Source of the DNA: Pseudomonas hamedanensis
GTDB lineage: Bacteria; Pseudomonadota; Gammaproteobacteria; Pseudomonadales; Pseudomonadaceae
DNA: 64,000 nt
NCBI RefSeq assembly: GCF_014268595.2
Contig: NZ_CP077091.1
Coordinates: 4,570,001 to 4,634,000, forward strand
Direction of reading: 5' to 3'
Shown here: positions 17,049-26,701 of the stretch, in pieces
How positions within the stretch are numbered: position 1 is the first letter of the stretch
Layout: every line of letters starts with the position of its first letter
Program-made: the position numbers and the translations under genes
Notes under the pieces: model-generated
Told to the model about the DNA's origin: nothing
Seen by the model: the letters and a program-made list of their open reading frames with translations, nothing else
Database searches by the model: none

Positions 17049-18227
17049 TTAAGCGTACTGCGCAGCAGCGTAACCGGAGGCCCAAGCCCACTGGAAGTTG
17101 AAGCCACCCAGGTGCCCCGTGACATCCAGCACTTCACCAATGAAATACAGGCCGGGGCTTTTCAACGATTCCATGGTCTTGGATGAGACCTCGCGGGTGT
17201 CGACGCCGCCCAGGGTCACTTCAGCGGTGCGATAGCCTTCAGTCCCCGCCGGCACAACCTTCCAGCTGCCGAGCTTCTCGGCAATCTCTGCCAGTTCCGC
17301 GTGGGTGTACTGCTTCATCGGCTTGGAGACAAACCAGCTGTCCGCCAGCAGATTGGCCATTTTCTTGGTGAAGATTTCGCCAAGCAGGGTTTTCAGCTCG
17401 CTGTTCGGGCGTTCGGCGACTTGCTGTTGCAGCCATGTGGCGGCGTCGTGATCCGGCAGCAGGTTGATCTCGACCGTGTCGCCGGGTTCCCAGAACGAGG
17501 AAATCTGCAGGATCGCCGGGCCGCTGAGGCCGCGATGTGTGAACAGGATGTTTTCGCGAAAGCTCTGGTCGTTGCAACTGACCAGACAATCCACCGACGT
17601 TCCGGACAGCTCGGTGCACAGCTCCTTGAGCTGATCGGTGATGGTGAACGGCACCAGGCCGGCGCGGGTCGGCAGCAGTTCATGGCCGAACTGTTTCGCC
17701 ACTTGATAACCGAATCCGGTCGCGCCCAGGGTTGGAATTGACAGACCGCCAGTGGCGATGACTAGCGATTGGCATTGAATCTGGCCGAGGGTGGTGTCGA
17801 GCAAATAGCCGTTGTCGACCTTTTCAATCGTCTGGATCGACGTGTCGAGGTGCAGCTCTACGCCTGCCTGATCGCATTCATCGAGAAGCATGCCGAGGAT
17901 GTCGCTGGATTTGTTATCGCAGAACAGCTGGCCGAGTTTCTTCTCGTGGTACGGCACGCCGTGTTTGCCGACCAGACCGATAAAGTCCCACTGGGTGTAA
18001 CGCGCCAGTGCCGATTTGCAGAAATGCGGATTCTGCGAAAGGAAATTGCTCGGCTCGGTGTACATGTTGGTGAAATTGCAGCGGCCACCGCCCGACATGA
18101 GGATCTTCTTGCCGGCCTTGTTCGCATGGTCGAGCAACAACACTTCGCGCCCACGCCCGGCGGCGGTCAGGGCACACATCAAGCCGGCGGCGCCAGCGCC
18201 AATGATCACGACTTCGGTAGAGCGCAA
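17049..18227 (-). CDS. HI0933/YhiN-type FAD-dependent oxidoreductase
   Basis: About 392 residues. The dinucleotide fold VVIIGAGAAGLMCALTAAGR begins at residue 5, followed by the family hallmark K-I-L-M-S-G-G-G-R-C-N-F-T-N and a C-terminal FNFQWAWASGY. The substrate is unknown. A TTG start at 18227 is chosen because TGAGGA lies 7 bases upstream. The longer frame to 18305 translates the flanking GTTCCCACGC repeat into a spurious RHSHAERGND peptide, a common mis-annotation. Confidence 0.88.
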   Translation of the reverse strand: MRSTEVVIIGAGAAGLMCALTAAGRGREVLLLDHANKAGKKILMSGGGRCNFTNMYTEPSNFLSQNPHFCKSALARYTQWDFIGLVGKHGVPYHEKKLGQLFCDNKSSDILGMLLDECDQAGVELHLDTSIQTIEKVDNGYLLDTTLGQIQCQSLVIATGGLSIPTLGATGFGYQVAKQFGHELLPTRAGLVPFTITDQLKELCTELSGTSVDCLVSCNDQSFRENILFTHRGLSGPAILQISSFWEPGDTVEINLLPDHDAATWLQQQVAERPNSELKTLLGEIFTKKMANLLADSWFVSKPMKQYTHAELAEIAEKLGSWKVVPAGTEGYRTAEVTLGGVDTREVSSKTMESLKSPGLYFIGEVLDVTGHLGGFNFQWAWASGYAAAQYA

Positions 18228-18248
18228 AACGGTGTCCTCACACAAATG

Positions 18249-18358
18249 ATCGTTCCCACGCTCTGCGTGGGAATGCCGCCATGGACGCTCTGCGTCCGCT
18301 TTCAATCGTGACGCGGAGCGTCACAGGATGCATTCCCACGCGGAGCGTGGGAACGATC
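18249..18358. repeat. GTTCCCACGC-type palindromic repeat
   Basis: Starts CGTTCCCACGCTCTGCGTGG and ends with the complement GCGTGGGAACG, with inner GACGCTCTGCGTC-like arms. The same family surrounds the second RAYT gene near 58.2-59.1 kb. Confidence 0.85.
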
Positions 18359-18373
18359 AAAGCCGCGTTGTTC

Positions 18374-19774
18374 TTACAGGATACGCACCCGCAACGAACG
18401 GCCCTTGATTTTGCCGTCGTTCAAGCGCTGCAAAGCCTGCATGGCGACGGTGCGTTCCACGGCCACGAAAGCCTGAAAATCGAAGATCGCAATCTTGCCA
18501 ACCTGAGCGCCGGGAATGCCGGCTTCGCCTGTGAGCGCACCAAGAATGTCGCCCGGACGTACTTTGTCCTTGCGGCCGGCGCCGATGCACAGGGTGGTCA
18601 TCGGCGGTTGCAGCGGTGCCAGGCCTTGAGACTTCAGGTTGTCGATCTGATCCCAGTTCAGCGGTGCTTTCTGCAGTTGTTCGATGGCTTGCGCACGGTG
18701 TGCTTCGGACGGCGCGACGAGGCTGATGGCGATGCCTTTCTCGCCCGCACGACCGGTACGGCCGACGCGGTGAATGTGGATTTCCGAATCGCGCGCCAGC
18801 TCGACGTTGATCACCATGTCCAGCGCGTCGATGTCCAGACCACGGGCCGCAACGTCGGTGGCAACCAGTACCGAGGTGCTGCGGTTGGCGAACATCGCCA
18901 GCACCTGATCGCGATCGCGCTGTTCCAGATCGCCGTGCAGGCCGACGGCGGAAATGCCTTTGGCGGTCAGGTGATCGACGGTTTCCTGCACCTGTTGTTT
19001 GGTGAAGCAGAACGCCACGCAGGACGCCGGACGGAAATGGTGCAGGACTTTAGTCACCGCGCTCATGCGTTCTTCCGGGGAAATCTCGTAGAAGCGCTGC
19101 TCGATCTGCGTGTCGTCATGGAAGGCTTCAGCCTTGACGGTCTGCGGGTCGCGCATGAATTTCGACGCCAGTTGCTTGATGCCCACTGGGTACGTCGCAG
19201 AGAACAGCAGGGTCTGACGGCGTTCCGGGGTCTTGATGATGATGTCTTCGATGGCGTCGTAGAAACCCATGTCGAGCATGCGGTCGGCTTCGTCGAGAAT
19301 CAGCGTGTTCAGGCCATCGAGTACCAGCGAACCCTTGCGCAGGTGCTGCTGAATGCGCCCCGGGGTGCCGACGATGATGTGCGCGCCGTGTTCCAGCGAA
19401 GCGATCTGCGGACCGAACGACACGCCGCCGCACAGGGTCAGGACCTTGATGTTGTCTTCGGCACGGGCCAGACGGCGAACTTCCTTGGCGACCTGGTCGG
19501 CCAGCTCGCGGGTCGGGCAGATCACCAGCGCCTGGCAACCGAAGTAGCGCGGGTTGATCGGGTTGAGCAGACCGATGCCGAACGCGGCGGTCTTGCCGCT
19601 GCCGGTCTTGGCCTGGGCGATCAGGTCCATCCCCTTGAGGATCACCGGCAAGCTCTGCGCCTGGATCGGCGTCATCTGGGCATAACCGAGTGATTCGAGG
19701 TTAGCCAGCATGGCGGCGGACAGCGGCAGAGTATTAAAAGCGGTGGCGATGGTGGTCACGGGACTGGCCTGCAA
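18374..19774 (-). CDS. dbpA: ATP-dependent RNA helicase DbpA
   Basis: 466-residue DEAD-box helicase that acts in 50S subunit assembly on 23S rRNA hairpin 92. Helicase motifs in order: MTPIQAQSLP (Q motif), AKTGSGKTA, PTRELA, TPGR, LDEADRMLD, SAT, then ATDVAARGLDI and HRVGRTGRAG. The C-terminal 70 or so residues (GAGRKDKVRPGDILGALTGE and onward) are the DbpA-specific RNA-binding domain, which separates it from RhlE and SrmB. Full length. Confidence 0.96.
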   Translation of the reverse strand: MQASPVTTIATAFNTLPLSAAMLANLESLGYAQMTPIQAQSLPVILKGMDLIAQAKTGSGKTAAFGIGLLNPINPRYFGCQALVICPTRELADQVAKEVRRLARAEDNIKVLTLCGGVSFGPQIASLEHGAHIIVGTPGRIQQHLRKGSLVLDGLNTLILDEADRMLDMGFYDAIEDIIIKTPERRQTLLFSATYPVGIKQLASKFMRDPQTVKAEAFHDDTQIEQRFYEISPEERMSAVTKVLHHFRPASCVAFCFTKQQVQETVDHLTAKGISAVGLHGDLEQRDRDQVLAMFANRSTSVLVATDVAARGLDIDALDMVINVELARDSEIHIHRVGRTGRAGEKGIAISLVAPSEAHRAQAIEQLQKAPLNWDQIDNLKSQGLAPLQPPMTTLCIGAGRKDKVRPGDILGALTGEAGIPGAQVGKIAIFDFQAFVAVERTVAMQALQRLNDGKIKGRSLRVRIL

Positions 19775-19879
19775 AACAAAATGTCGCGCAGTGTAGCAGC
19801 CCCGTGACGATTTCCTCGACAGTTCTGGACGAACAGCGACTCAATCGATATCCGCGAGCGGTTCCTGTCCGAAGATGAC

Positions 19880-20076
19880 TTGTGGCGAGGAGATTTATCT
19901 GTGGTGAAGGGATTTATCTGTGGCGAGGGGATTTATCCCCGCTGGGGTGCGTAGCACCCCCCAAAAAAGATGAATGCGATCAGCCTGACTGGCCAAGGCG
20001 ACAGCAGAAGCAGAGGGGCGCTACGCACCCCAACGGGGATGAATCCCCTCGCCACAGATAAATCCCCTCGCCACAG
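19880..20076. repeat. Compound palindrome with GGGGATTTATCCCC arms
   Basis: Several copies of GTGGCGAGGGGATTTATC and complement, partly tandem (GTGGCGAGGAGATTTATCTG, GTGGTGAAGGGATTTATCTG, then GTGGCGAGGGGATTTATCCC). They form a 200-base inverted structure, the most elaborate of this family in the window. The rest of 19775-20112 holds no gene. Confidence 0.85.
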
Positions 20077-20112
20077 TAGTCCTTCACCAGCTCCAGAAGT
20101 CCTTTGGCAGAA

Positions 20113-21540
20113 TCAGTGCTCGATGTGCTCTTCAGGACGCTTGGCGCGGCGGCCGTCTTCCTTCGACAGCTGCGAGAAAATCGTCGCGGCGAGCATGGCC
20201 ATGATGCCGACTGTGACAAAGGTCAGCTGGAACGCGCCGAGTACGGTTTCCACGCCATCGTTGCCGACCTTGGCGGTGAAGCCGCCGAGCAGCGCACCGG
20301 CACACGCCACGCCGAGGCTCAGCGACAACTGCGCCACCACCGACAGCAAGCTGTTGCCGCTGCTGGCGCTGGCATCGTCGAGGTCGATCAGCGTCACGGT
20401 GTTCATCGCCGTGAATTGCAGCGAGTTGATTGCCCCCAGCACCGCCAGCAGGCACAACAGCAGCCAGTACGGCGTCTGTTCGCTGACCAGACCCATGCTC
20501 GCCAGCATGATCCCCAGTGCCAGGGTGTTGCCGGTGAGCACGATGCGGTAGCCGAGGCGTTCGATCAGCGGTCGTGCGACCCACTTGGCAACCATCGCCG
20601 CAGCGGCCAGCGGCAACATGCTCATGCCGGCCTGGGACGGCGAATAGCCCAAGGCCACTTGCAGCAGCAACGGCACCAGAAACGGCAGGGCGCCGCTGCC
20701 CAGACGCGCGAACAGGTTGCCGAGAATGCCGACGGCAAAGGTGCGGGTCTTGAACAGCGACGGCGCGAACAGCGGATTCTCGATATGCCCGGCGCGCAAC
20801 CAGTACGCCGCCAGACAGGCCATGCCGGCGAACAGCAGCAACATCACCCGCAGGTGCGGCAAGTGCAGTTCGCCGAGGCCTTCCATGGCGATGGTGATCA
20901 AGATCATCGCCGCACCGAACAGCAGAAAGCCCAGGCTATCGAAGCGTGTGCGCTCAGTGCCGCGCAGGTCGGGAATGAATTTCCACACCGCATAACAACC
21001 AATCACCCCGACCGGCAGATTGATCAGGAAGATCCAGTGCCACGTCAGGTATTCGACCATCCAGCCGCCCATGGTCGGACCGATCAGTGGGCCGAGGAGG
21101 CCGGGGATGGTGATGAAACCCATGATCCGCACCAGTTCCGAGCGCGGATAGGCGCGCAATACCACCAACCGCCCGACCGGCAACATCAGCGCACCGCCGA
21201 GGCCCTGAATCACCCGTGCACCGATCAGCATGCTCAGGCTGCTGGACAAGGCGCACAGCAGCGAGCCGAAGCTGAACAGCAGAATTGCGCCGAAGAAGAT
21301 TTTCTTGGTGCCGAAGCGGTCGGCTATCCAGCCTGAGGCCGGGATCAACAGAGCCACGGTGAGCATGTAGGCAATGATCACGCCCTGCATGCGCAACGGG
21401 TCTTCGGCCAGATCGCTGGCCATGGCCGGCAGCGCGGTGTTGAGAATCGTCCCGTCGAGGGACTGCATGAAAAACGCAATGGCCACCACCCACGGCAACC
21501 AGCGGGCGGTGATGGCGTCGAGAGGCGGGCGGTTGGGCAT
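20113..21540 (-). CDS. mdtD: DHA2-family MFS multidrug transporter
   Basis: 475 residues with about 14 hydrophobic segments, an inner-membrane proton-driven drug exporter of the EmrB/QacA type. Motif A appears as GWIADRFGTKK and the DHA2 signature near FFMQSLDGTILNTALPAMA at the start. Closest remembered match is MdtD; the symbol is tentative. No adjacent membrane-fusion protein gene, so it likely acts alone. The C-terminal tail is charged (KEDGRRAKRPEEHIEH). Confidence 0.85.
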   Translation of the reverse strand: MPNRPPLDAITARWLPWVVAIAFFMQSLDGTILNTALPAMASDLAEDPLRMQGVIIAYMLTVALLIPASGWIADRFGTKKIFFGAILLFSFGSLLCALSSSLSMLIGARVIQGLGGALMLPVGRLVVLRAYPRSELVRIMGFITIPGLLGPLIGPTMGGWMVEYLTWHWIFLINLPVGVIGCYAVWKFIPDLRGTERTRFDSLGFLLFGAAMILITIAMEGLGELHLPHLRVMLLLFAGMACLAAYWLRAGHIENPLFAPSLFKTRTFAVGILGNLFARLGSGALPFLVPLLLQVALGYSPSQAGMSMLPLAAAAMVAKWVARPLIERLGYRIVLTGNTLALGIMLASMGLVSEQTPYWLLLCLLAVLGAINSLQFTAMNTVTLIDLDDASASSGNSLLSVVAQLSLSLGVACAGALLGGFTAKVGNDGVETVLGAFQLTFVTVGIMAMLAATIFSQLSKEDGRRAKRPEEHIEH

Positions 21541-21589
21541 GGAACCTCTGATGGGTGGTTAATCCAGATTTTTGTTCAAACATGAAACC

Positions 21590-21685
21590 CTGTGGCGAGG
21601 GGATTTATCCCCGCTGGGTCGCGCAGCGGCCCCAAAAAAGCGGGACTGCTGCGCAGTCCATCGGGGATAAATCCCCTCGCCACAG
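21590..21685. repeat. Long palindromic repeat (GGGGATTTATCCCC family)
   Basis: Arms CTGTGGCGAGGGGATTTATC and complement about 96 bases apart, lying between two leftward genes. Confidence 0.9.
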
Positions 21686-21729
21686 TTTCTATTCCAACAG
21701 TTGATCCCTGTGTGCCGGGGATCTTTGTT

Positions 21730-23067
21730 TTACAGCGTTAGGGTCAACCGGCTGATCAGCGCCCCCGGCAACAGCGATGACGAAGTATTGCGCTGGCTGT
21801 AGGTGCTCGCCGACAGCAGCAATTCGCGCTCCGTGGTCAGCGCCTCAAGCTGCGAACCGAGCAGGCTGTAGGCGCTATCGTCGAAACGCATGGTGCTGAC
21901 CGGCGCCTGGATCTCGCCGTTCTCGACCCAGAAGGTCGCGAAGCGGGTCATGCCGGTCATGCGCGCCGCCGGTTGATCCGAGTAGTTCAGGTACCACAGA
22001 TTGCTGATGTACAGCCCGGTGCCCAGCTCTTTCAGTATCTGTTCTTGCGACAGATCACCGGCCGCCATGTTCAACGCACTGGGCATTTCGCCGCCGCCCG
22101 CGCCGTTGGCCGCCAAACCGTATTCGGCTGCACTGCGCGAACCGACCAGTTGATCGCCGGCCTGGCCTTCGATGATCAGCCGCAGATCGCTGCGCGGATA
22201 ACCTTCGGCGGAAAACGCCGGGCTTAGCGATTCACTGACCTTTTCATCCAGCGACACCAACGGGCTGAACGCGTGATCACCGACATACAGTTTCTGCAAC
22301 GGACTGCTCTTGCTGGCGATCGACTGCGCCGAGAAGCCGCCCCAGCTGAGCATGCCCATGATTTCTTCCAGCGCTGCCGGTGCCAGATAGGCGCGGTATT
22401 GTCCTGGCGCCAACGTGCGCAACGGTCGACCAAGAAACTCCAGTTGCTCGCGTGCCTGAGCGAAACGCCTGGCGAAACCTTCGTCGCTCCAGTCGTGGCC
22501 GGCGTAGCTGGCTTTTACCGCTTCGCCGTTTTCGTGAAACAGACTGAAGTCGAAATTGAAACTGTTGGCCTCATGCCAGCCAAACGCACCCGCCGAACTG
22601 GCGAAACCCCGGCTGATCGGGCCGGCCGCGTAAAAACCGACCAAATCCAGACCTTCAGCGGCCGCGCAGATTTGGGCCACGACATCTTCTGTGTCCGGCA
22701 GCGGATGTGCTTGTACATGCGTGCTCTGCCAGCCGTTGTGATTGAGCAGCAGATACGGATCCTGCGGCAGCAATGGCAGGGTTTCGCGCAATTGTTGCAG
22801 GCCTTCGGCAAGACGCTGCAGATCGGCTTCCTGGTCCCCGGACAAGGTGATCTGCAAATCGGCGTGACGACCGTCGTTGATCAGTTTCAAGCCGACATTG
22901 GCCTGCTGCACCTGCCCGGCCTGGCGCACCTTGGCGTGATTGAAGCGCACGAACGCCGAGGCTTCGGCGGCGTAGCTGAGCGTGAATTGTTCCGGCTCGC
23001 GCACACTGTCGCGCAGCCAGTCGACCATGACCTTGAAGGCGTCGGACTGACGCTTGGAAATGTTCAT
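21730..23067 (-). CDS. TldE/PmbA-like protease subunit
   Basis: 445 residues of the TldD/PmbA family without the HExxxH zinc motif, as expected for the non-catalytic TldE-type partner. Typical features are the early AAEASAFVRFNHAKVRQAG segment and the late GDQLVGSRSAAEYGL and NLWYLNYSDQPAARMTGMTR. Its ATG overlaps the stop of the upstream gene (TGATG), which points to translational coupling and a 1:1 complex. Probably a paralogue of the housekeeping TldD/TldE pair; the substrate is unknown. Confidence 0.85.
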   Translation of the reverse strand: MNISKRQSDAFKVMVDWLRDSVREPEQFTLSYAAEASAFVRFNHAKVRQAGQVQQANVGLKLINDGRHADLQITLSGDQEADLQRLAEGLQQLRETLPLLPQDPYLLLNHNGWQSTHVQAHPLPDTEDVVAQICAAAEGLDLVGFYAAGPISRGFASSAGAFGWHEANSFNFDFSLFHENGEAVKASYAGHDWSDEGFARRFAQAREQLEFLGRPLRTLAPGQYRAYLAPAALEEIMGMLSWGGFSAQSIASKSSPLQKLYVGDHAFSPLVSLDEKVSESLSPAFSAEGYPRSDLRLIIEGQAGDQLVGSRSAAEYGLAANGAGGGEMPSALNMAAGDLSQEQILKELGTGLYISNLWYLNYSDQPAARMTGMTRFATFWVENGEIQAPVSTMRFDDSAYSLLGSQLEALTTERELLLSASTYSQRNTSSSLLPGALISRLTLTL

Positions 23068-24509
23068 CAGGCGTCTCCCCCAAACACATCAATGTTGCTG
23101 AATACGCAGGCCGGCGAAGCATGGCCGACGCGAATCACCTGGTTCGGTTCGCCCTTGCCGCAGTTCGGTGTGCCGAGCACCTTGACGGTGTTGGCGTCGC
23201 CGACCGCGCGCAGGCTTTTCCAGAAGTGCGCGGAAATTGCCCGGTAGTTGGGATTTTTCACCACGCCTTTAAGTTCACCCTTCTCGATCAACTGGCCCCA
23301 TTCGCAGCCGAACTGGAATTTGTTGCGCGCATCGTCGATCGACCACGAACGGTTGGTGCTCATCAGAATGCCGTGTTCGATACCGCCAATCATCTGCTCC
23401 AGCGTCTGATCGCCCGGCTCGATATTGAGGTTGGCCATGCGGTCGATCGGCGGCCGGTTCCAGCCGCAGGCGCGGCTGTTGGCAACGCCGTCGAGGCCGG
23501 CGCGATACTGCGACAGCGCCCCGCCCAATGGGCGCAGCAGCAGGCCATCGCGAATCAGGAATTGTTTGCTCGCCGCAGTGCCGTCGTCGTCATGGCCGTA
23601 GCTGGCGAGTTCTTCAGGAATGCCCGGATCGAAAGTTACGTTAAGCAGGTTTGAGCCGTATTGCAGGCTGCCGAAATCGCTGGTCTTGACGAAACTGGTG
23701 CCGGCGTAATTGCGCTCGTCGCCCAAAATCCGGTCGAGCTCCAGCGGATGGCCGATGGACTCGTGGATCTGCAACATCATCTGGTCCGGCATCAACAACA
23801 GATCGCGCGGGCCTTGCGGGGTATTGGGGGCGAGCAACAATTGCAGCGCCTGATCGGCGACTTGTGGGCCGGCGCCCACCAGGCCGCAGCGGCTGATCAC
23901 GTCGGCGCCGCCCTGTTGGCCGAAGTTTTCACGGCCCAGGCTGCGGGTCTGGCTGTCGTTGCCGTCGTAGGCGGTGACGTCGAGGCTCGGGTAGACGAAG
24001 CGCTGGGCCTGACGCAATTCGGCGCCGGCGCTGCTCAAATAAATCTGCTCGACATGGGTAATGCCAATGCTTACCTGCCAGTTCACCAAGCGCTCATCCT
24101 TGGGCACCGAGGCGGACTCCGCACCGAGCAGTTCGAAACATTCGCTCAGGGACGGGAAGGGCTGTTCCAGGTTGGGTGAAAAATAATCCGCGCGGTCGCT
24201 TGAGACCGGTTGCTCGCGCAGGTCGAGCAGGGCATGCGGCTTGAGCCGGCGTGCCTGCTGTTCGGCGCGTTCGAGGGCCGCTTGCAGGCCTTGCTGCGAC
24301 AGGTCGTTGGTCGCGGCGTAGGCTTCGACGCCATTGACGCGCACGGTGAGCATCGCCCCTTCGTCCCGGCTCAGGCTCGGCGGTTCGGCGACATTCTTGC
24401 GCACCGACAGGTACTGCCCGGATTCGCGCACATAGCGCAGGGAAAAGAATTCAGCGCCCGTGCGCAAGGCAGCGAAGCGCTGCTTGAGCTGGGGGTGGAA
24501 ATCGAACAT
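23067..24509 (-). CDS. TldD-like metalloprotease subunit
   Basis: 480 residues with the TldD catalytic motif MLQIHESIGHPLELDR, i.e. HExxxH, near residue 265, and the later G-x-N-x-S-W-S-I-D-x-x-R-N-K-F-Q-F-G-C-E-W-G region. It is the first gene of a two-gene operon with the TldE-like protein. ATG 24509 follows AAGGAGG by 7 bases, so the longer open frame to 24689 is not used. By analogy it digests unfolded peptides from a free end; the physiological target is unknown. Confidence 0.88.
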   Translation of the reverse strand: MFDFHPQLKQRFAALRTGAEFFSLRYVRESGQYLSVRKNVAEPPSLSRDEGAMLTVRVNGVEAYAATNDLSQQGLQAALERAEQQARRLKPHALLDLREQPVSSDRADYFSPNLEQPFPSLSECFELLGAESASVPKDERLVNWQVSIGITHVEQIYLSSAGAELRQAQRFVYPSLDVTAYDGNDSQTRSLGRENFGQQGGADVISRCGLVGAGPQVADQALQLLLAPNTPQGPRDLLLMPDQMMLQIHESIGHPLELDRILGDERNYAGTSFVKTSDFGSLQYGSNLLNVTFDPGIPEELASYGHDDDGTAASKQFLIRDGLLLRPLGGALSQYRAGLDGVANSRACGWNRPPIDRMANLNIEPGDQTLEQMIGGIEHGILMSTNRSWSIDDARNKFQFGCEWGQLIEKGELKGVVKNPNYRAISAHFWKSLRAVGDANTVKVLGTPNCGKGEPNQVIRVGHASPACVFSNIDVFGGDA

Positions 24510-24671
24510 TCGGGAACCTCCTTGTAGGGGGAAGCGGTAGAGCGACGGCGGGGCGGGGTGAAACGGCTGCGCGAGGTCTAGAGTAGGCCTGCGTGGGGGT
24601 AGGATCAAGTGGAGAGGGGGTGTAGGGGGATTTACTTGAAACAGAGGGATTTGTGCTGAATGGCAGGGCCT

Positions 24672-24763
24672 CATCGCGAGCAGGCTCACTCCTACAGTTA
24701 ATCATCAGTGTCCACAGAGTTTGTGTTCACTGGAGATCCTTGTAGGAGTGAGCCTGCTCGCGA
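24672..24763. repeat. REP pair (GTAGGAGTGAGCC family)
   Basis: Inverted arms ATCGCGAGCAGGCTCACTCC and complement with a 45-base spacer. Confidence 0.88.
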
Positions 24764-24788
24764 TCAGCCTTGATGCAGTGTAATTGGA

Positions 24789-26492
24789 TTACTGAGTAAC
24801 CGGGGTGATATCACGCATCGGTTTGCCCTTCACCGGCGCACCATTCGCCACGTAGTAAGCCGCATTGCTGCGCGGCAGTGGCTTGCGGCCGCGGATCTTG
24901 TCGGCGATTTTCTCGGCCATCATGATCGTCGGTGCGTTGAGGTTGCCGGTGGTGATGATCGGCATGATCGAGGCATCGACCACGCGCAGGTTCTGCATGC
25001 CATGCACACGACCTTCGCCATCGACAACGGCCATCTCGTCGGTGCCCATCTTGCACGAGCAGGACGGGTGGAACGCGGTTTCAGCGTGCTCGCGGATGAA
25101 CTTGTCGAGCTGCTCATCGGTTTGCACTTCAATGCCCGGGCTGATTTCGCGGCCACGGAAAGCGTCCAGTGCCGGCTGTTGCATGATTTCCCGGGTCAGG
25201 CGGATGCCGTCGCGGAATTCCTGCCAGTCCTGCTCGGTGGCCATGTAGTTGAACAGGATGCTCGGGTGCTGGCGTGGATCCTTGGATTTGACCTGGATGC
25301 GACCACGGCTCGGCGAACGCATGGAACCCATGTGCGCCTGGAAACCATGTTCTTTCACACCGTTGCTGCCGTTGTAGTTAATCGCCACCGGCAGGAAGTG
25401 GTACTGGATGTTCGGCCATTCGAATTCCGGACGCGAACGGATGAAACCGCCGGCCTCGAACTGGTTGCTGGCGCCGATGCCGGTACCGTTGAACAGCCAC
25501 TCGGCACCGATCGCCGGCTGGTTGTACCAGAGCAGCGACGGGTACAGCGAGACCGGTTGGGTGCAGGCGTATTGCAGGTACAGCTCAAGGTGATCCTGCA
25601 GGTTTTCGCCCACGCCCGGCAGGTCGTGAACCACCGGGATGTCGAGACTTTCGAGCAGTTTCGCCGGGCCGACACCGGAGCGCTGCAGAATTTGCGGCGA
25701 GGCGATGGCGCCGGAGCACAGCAGGACTTCCTTGCGCGCCTTGGCTTCAACGCGCTCTTCAGCGTCGCCAATCAGGTAACGCACGCCGACCGCACGCTTG
25801 CCTTCAAACAGGATCTTGTCGGTCAGGGCGTGGGTGACGATGGTCAGGGTCGAGCGCTTCTTGGCGATGTCGAGGTAGCCACGCGCGGTGGAAGCACGAC
25901 GGCCATTCGGCGTCACGGTGCGGTCCATCGGGCCGAAGCCTTCCTGCTGGTAGCCGTTCAAGTCTTCGGTGCGCGGATAGCCGGCTTGCACGCCGGCTTC
26001 AACCATGGCGTGGAACAGCGGATTATTGCCGGCTTTCGGCGTGGTCACGCTGACCGGGCCATCGCCACCGTGGTAATCGTTCGGGCCGATGTCACGGGTT
26101 TCGGCTTTGCGGAAGTACGGCAGGCAGTCGAGGTAGGACCAGTCTTCCAGGCCCGGCAGTTTCGCCCAGCCGTCGTAGTCCATGGCGTTGCCGCGGATGT
26201 AGCACATGCCGTTGATCAGCGAAGAACCGCCGAGGCCCTTGCCGCGACCGCACTCCATGCGACGACCGTCCATGTGTGGTTCTGGATCGGTTTCGTAAGC
26301 CCAGTTGTAGCGACGACCCTGCAGCGGGAAGGCCAGCGCGGCCGGCATTTGCGTGCGGAAGTCGAGGCGATGGTCCGGGCCACCGGCTTCGAGCAGCAGA
26401 ACGGTGACGCCTTCGTCTTCAGTCAGACGGGTCGCCAGGGTGTTACCGGCCGAGCCGGCACCGATGATGATGTAATCGAATTCTTGGGACAT
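24789..26492 (-). CDS. betA: Choline dehydrogenase
   Basis: Membrane-associated GMC-family flavoenzyme that oxidises choline to betaine aldehyde. 567 residues: FAD fold [19 protein letters not shown] at the N-terminus, the GMC signature [18 protein letters not shown] near 85-102, and the C-terminal catalytic His region [13 protein letters not shown] 26492 follows AGAGGG by about 8 bases; a GTG at 26501 abuts the same site and is less likely. Last gene of betIBA, separated from betB by a 200-base gap holding a palindrome. Confidence 0.97.
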   Translation of the reverse strand: MSQEFDYIIIGAGSAGNTLATRLTEDEGVTVLLLEAGGPDHRLDFRTQMPAALAFPLQGRRYNWAYETDPEPHMDGRRMECGRGKGLGGSSLINGMCYIRGNAMDYDGWAKLPGLEDWSYLDCLPYFRKAETRDIGPNDYHGGDGPVSVTTPKAGNNPLFHAMVEAGVQAGYPRTEDLNGYQQEGFGPMDRTVTPNGRRASTARGYLDIAKKRSTLTIVTHALTDKILFEGKRAVGVRYLIGDAEERVEAKARKEVLLCSGAIASPQILQRSGVGPAKLLESLDIPVVHDLPGVGENLQDHLELYLQYACTQPVSLYPSLLWYNQPAIGAEWLFNGTGIGASNQFEAGGFIRSRPEFEWPNIQYHFLPVAINYNGSNGVKEHGFQAHMGSMRSPSRGRIQVKSKDPRQHPSILFNYMATEQDWQEFRDGIRLTREIMQQPALDAFRGREISPGIEVQTDEQLDKFIREHAETAFHPSCSCKMGTDEMAVVDGEGRVHGMQNLRVVDASIMPIITTGNLNAPTIMMAEKIADKIRGRKPLPRSNAAYYVANGAPVKGKPMRDITPVTQ

Positions 26493-26539
26493 TGAATGCA
26501 CCCTCTTTGAAGTTGGTCAGGTCAACTGTGACCGCGCAC

Positions 26540-26674
26540 CTGTGGCGAGGGGATTTATCCCCGTTCGGCTGCGCAGCAGTCGCAGAGTCAGCGACTGGGT
26601 TCTGTCTGGAGAATTGCAGTGTCTGGGTGAGGGGGCTGCTTCGCAGCCCAACGGGGATGAATCCCCTCGCCACA
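26540..26674. repeat. Long palindromic repeat inside the bet operon
   Basis: GTGGCGAGGGGATTTATCCC at the left and GGGGATGAATCCCCTCGCCA at the right, between betB and betA. As RNA it would fold into a long stem and could affect betA transcript stability. Confidence 0.88.
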
Positions 26675-26701
26675 AGGGCCCCACCCGGACTCTGGGTCAG
26701 A

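Noticed and set aside
18228..18305. N-terminal extension of the YhiN-like protein
   Set aside because: Translates a GTTCCCACGC repeat (WRHSHAERGND) and lacks a ribosome binding site; the TTG at 18227 has one.
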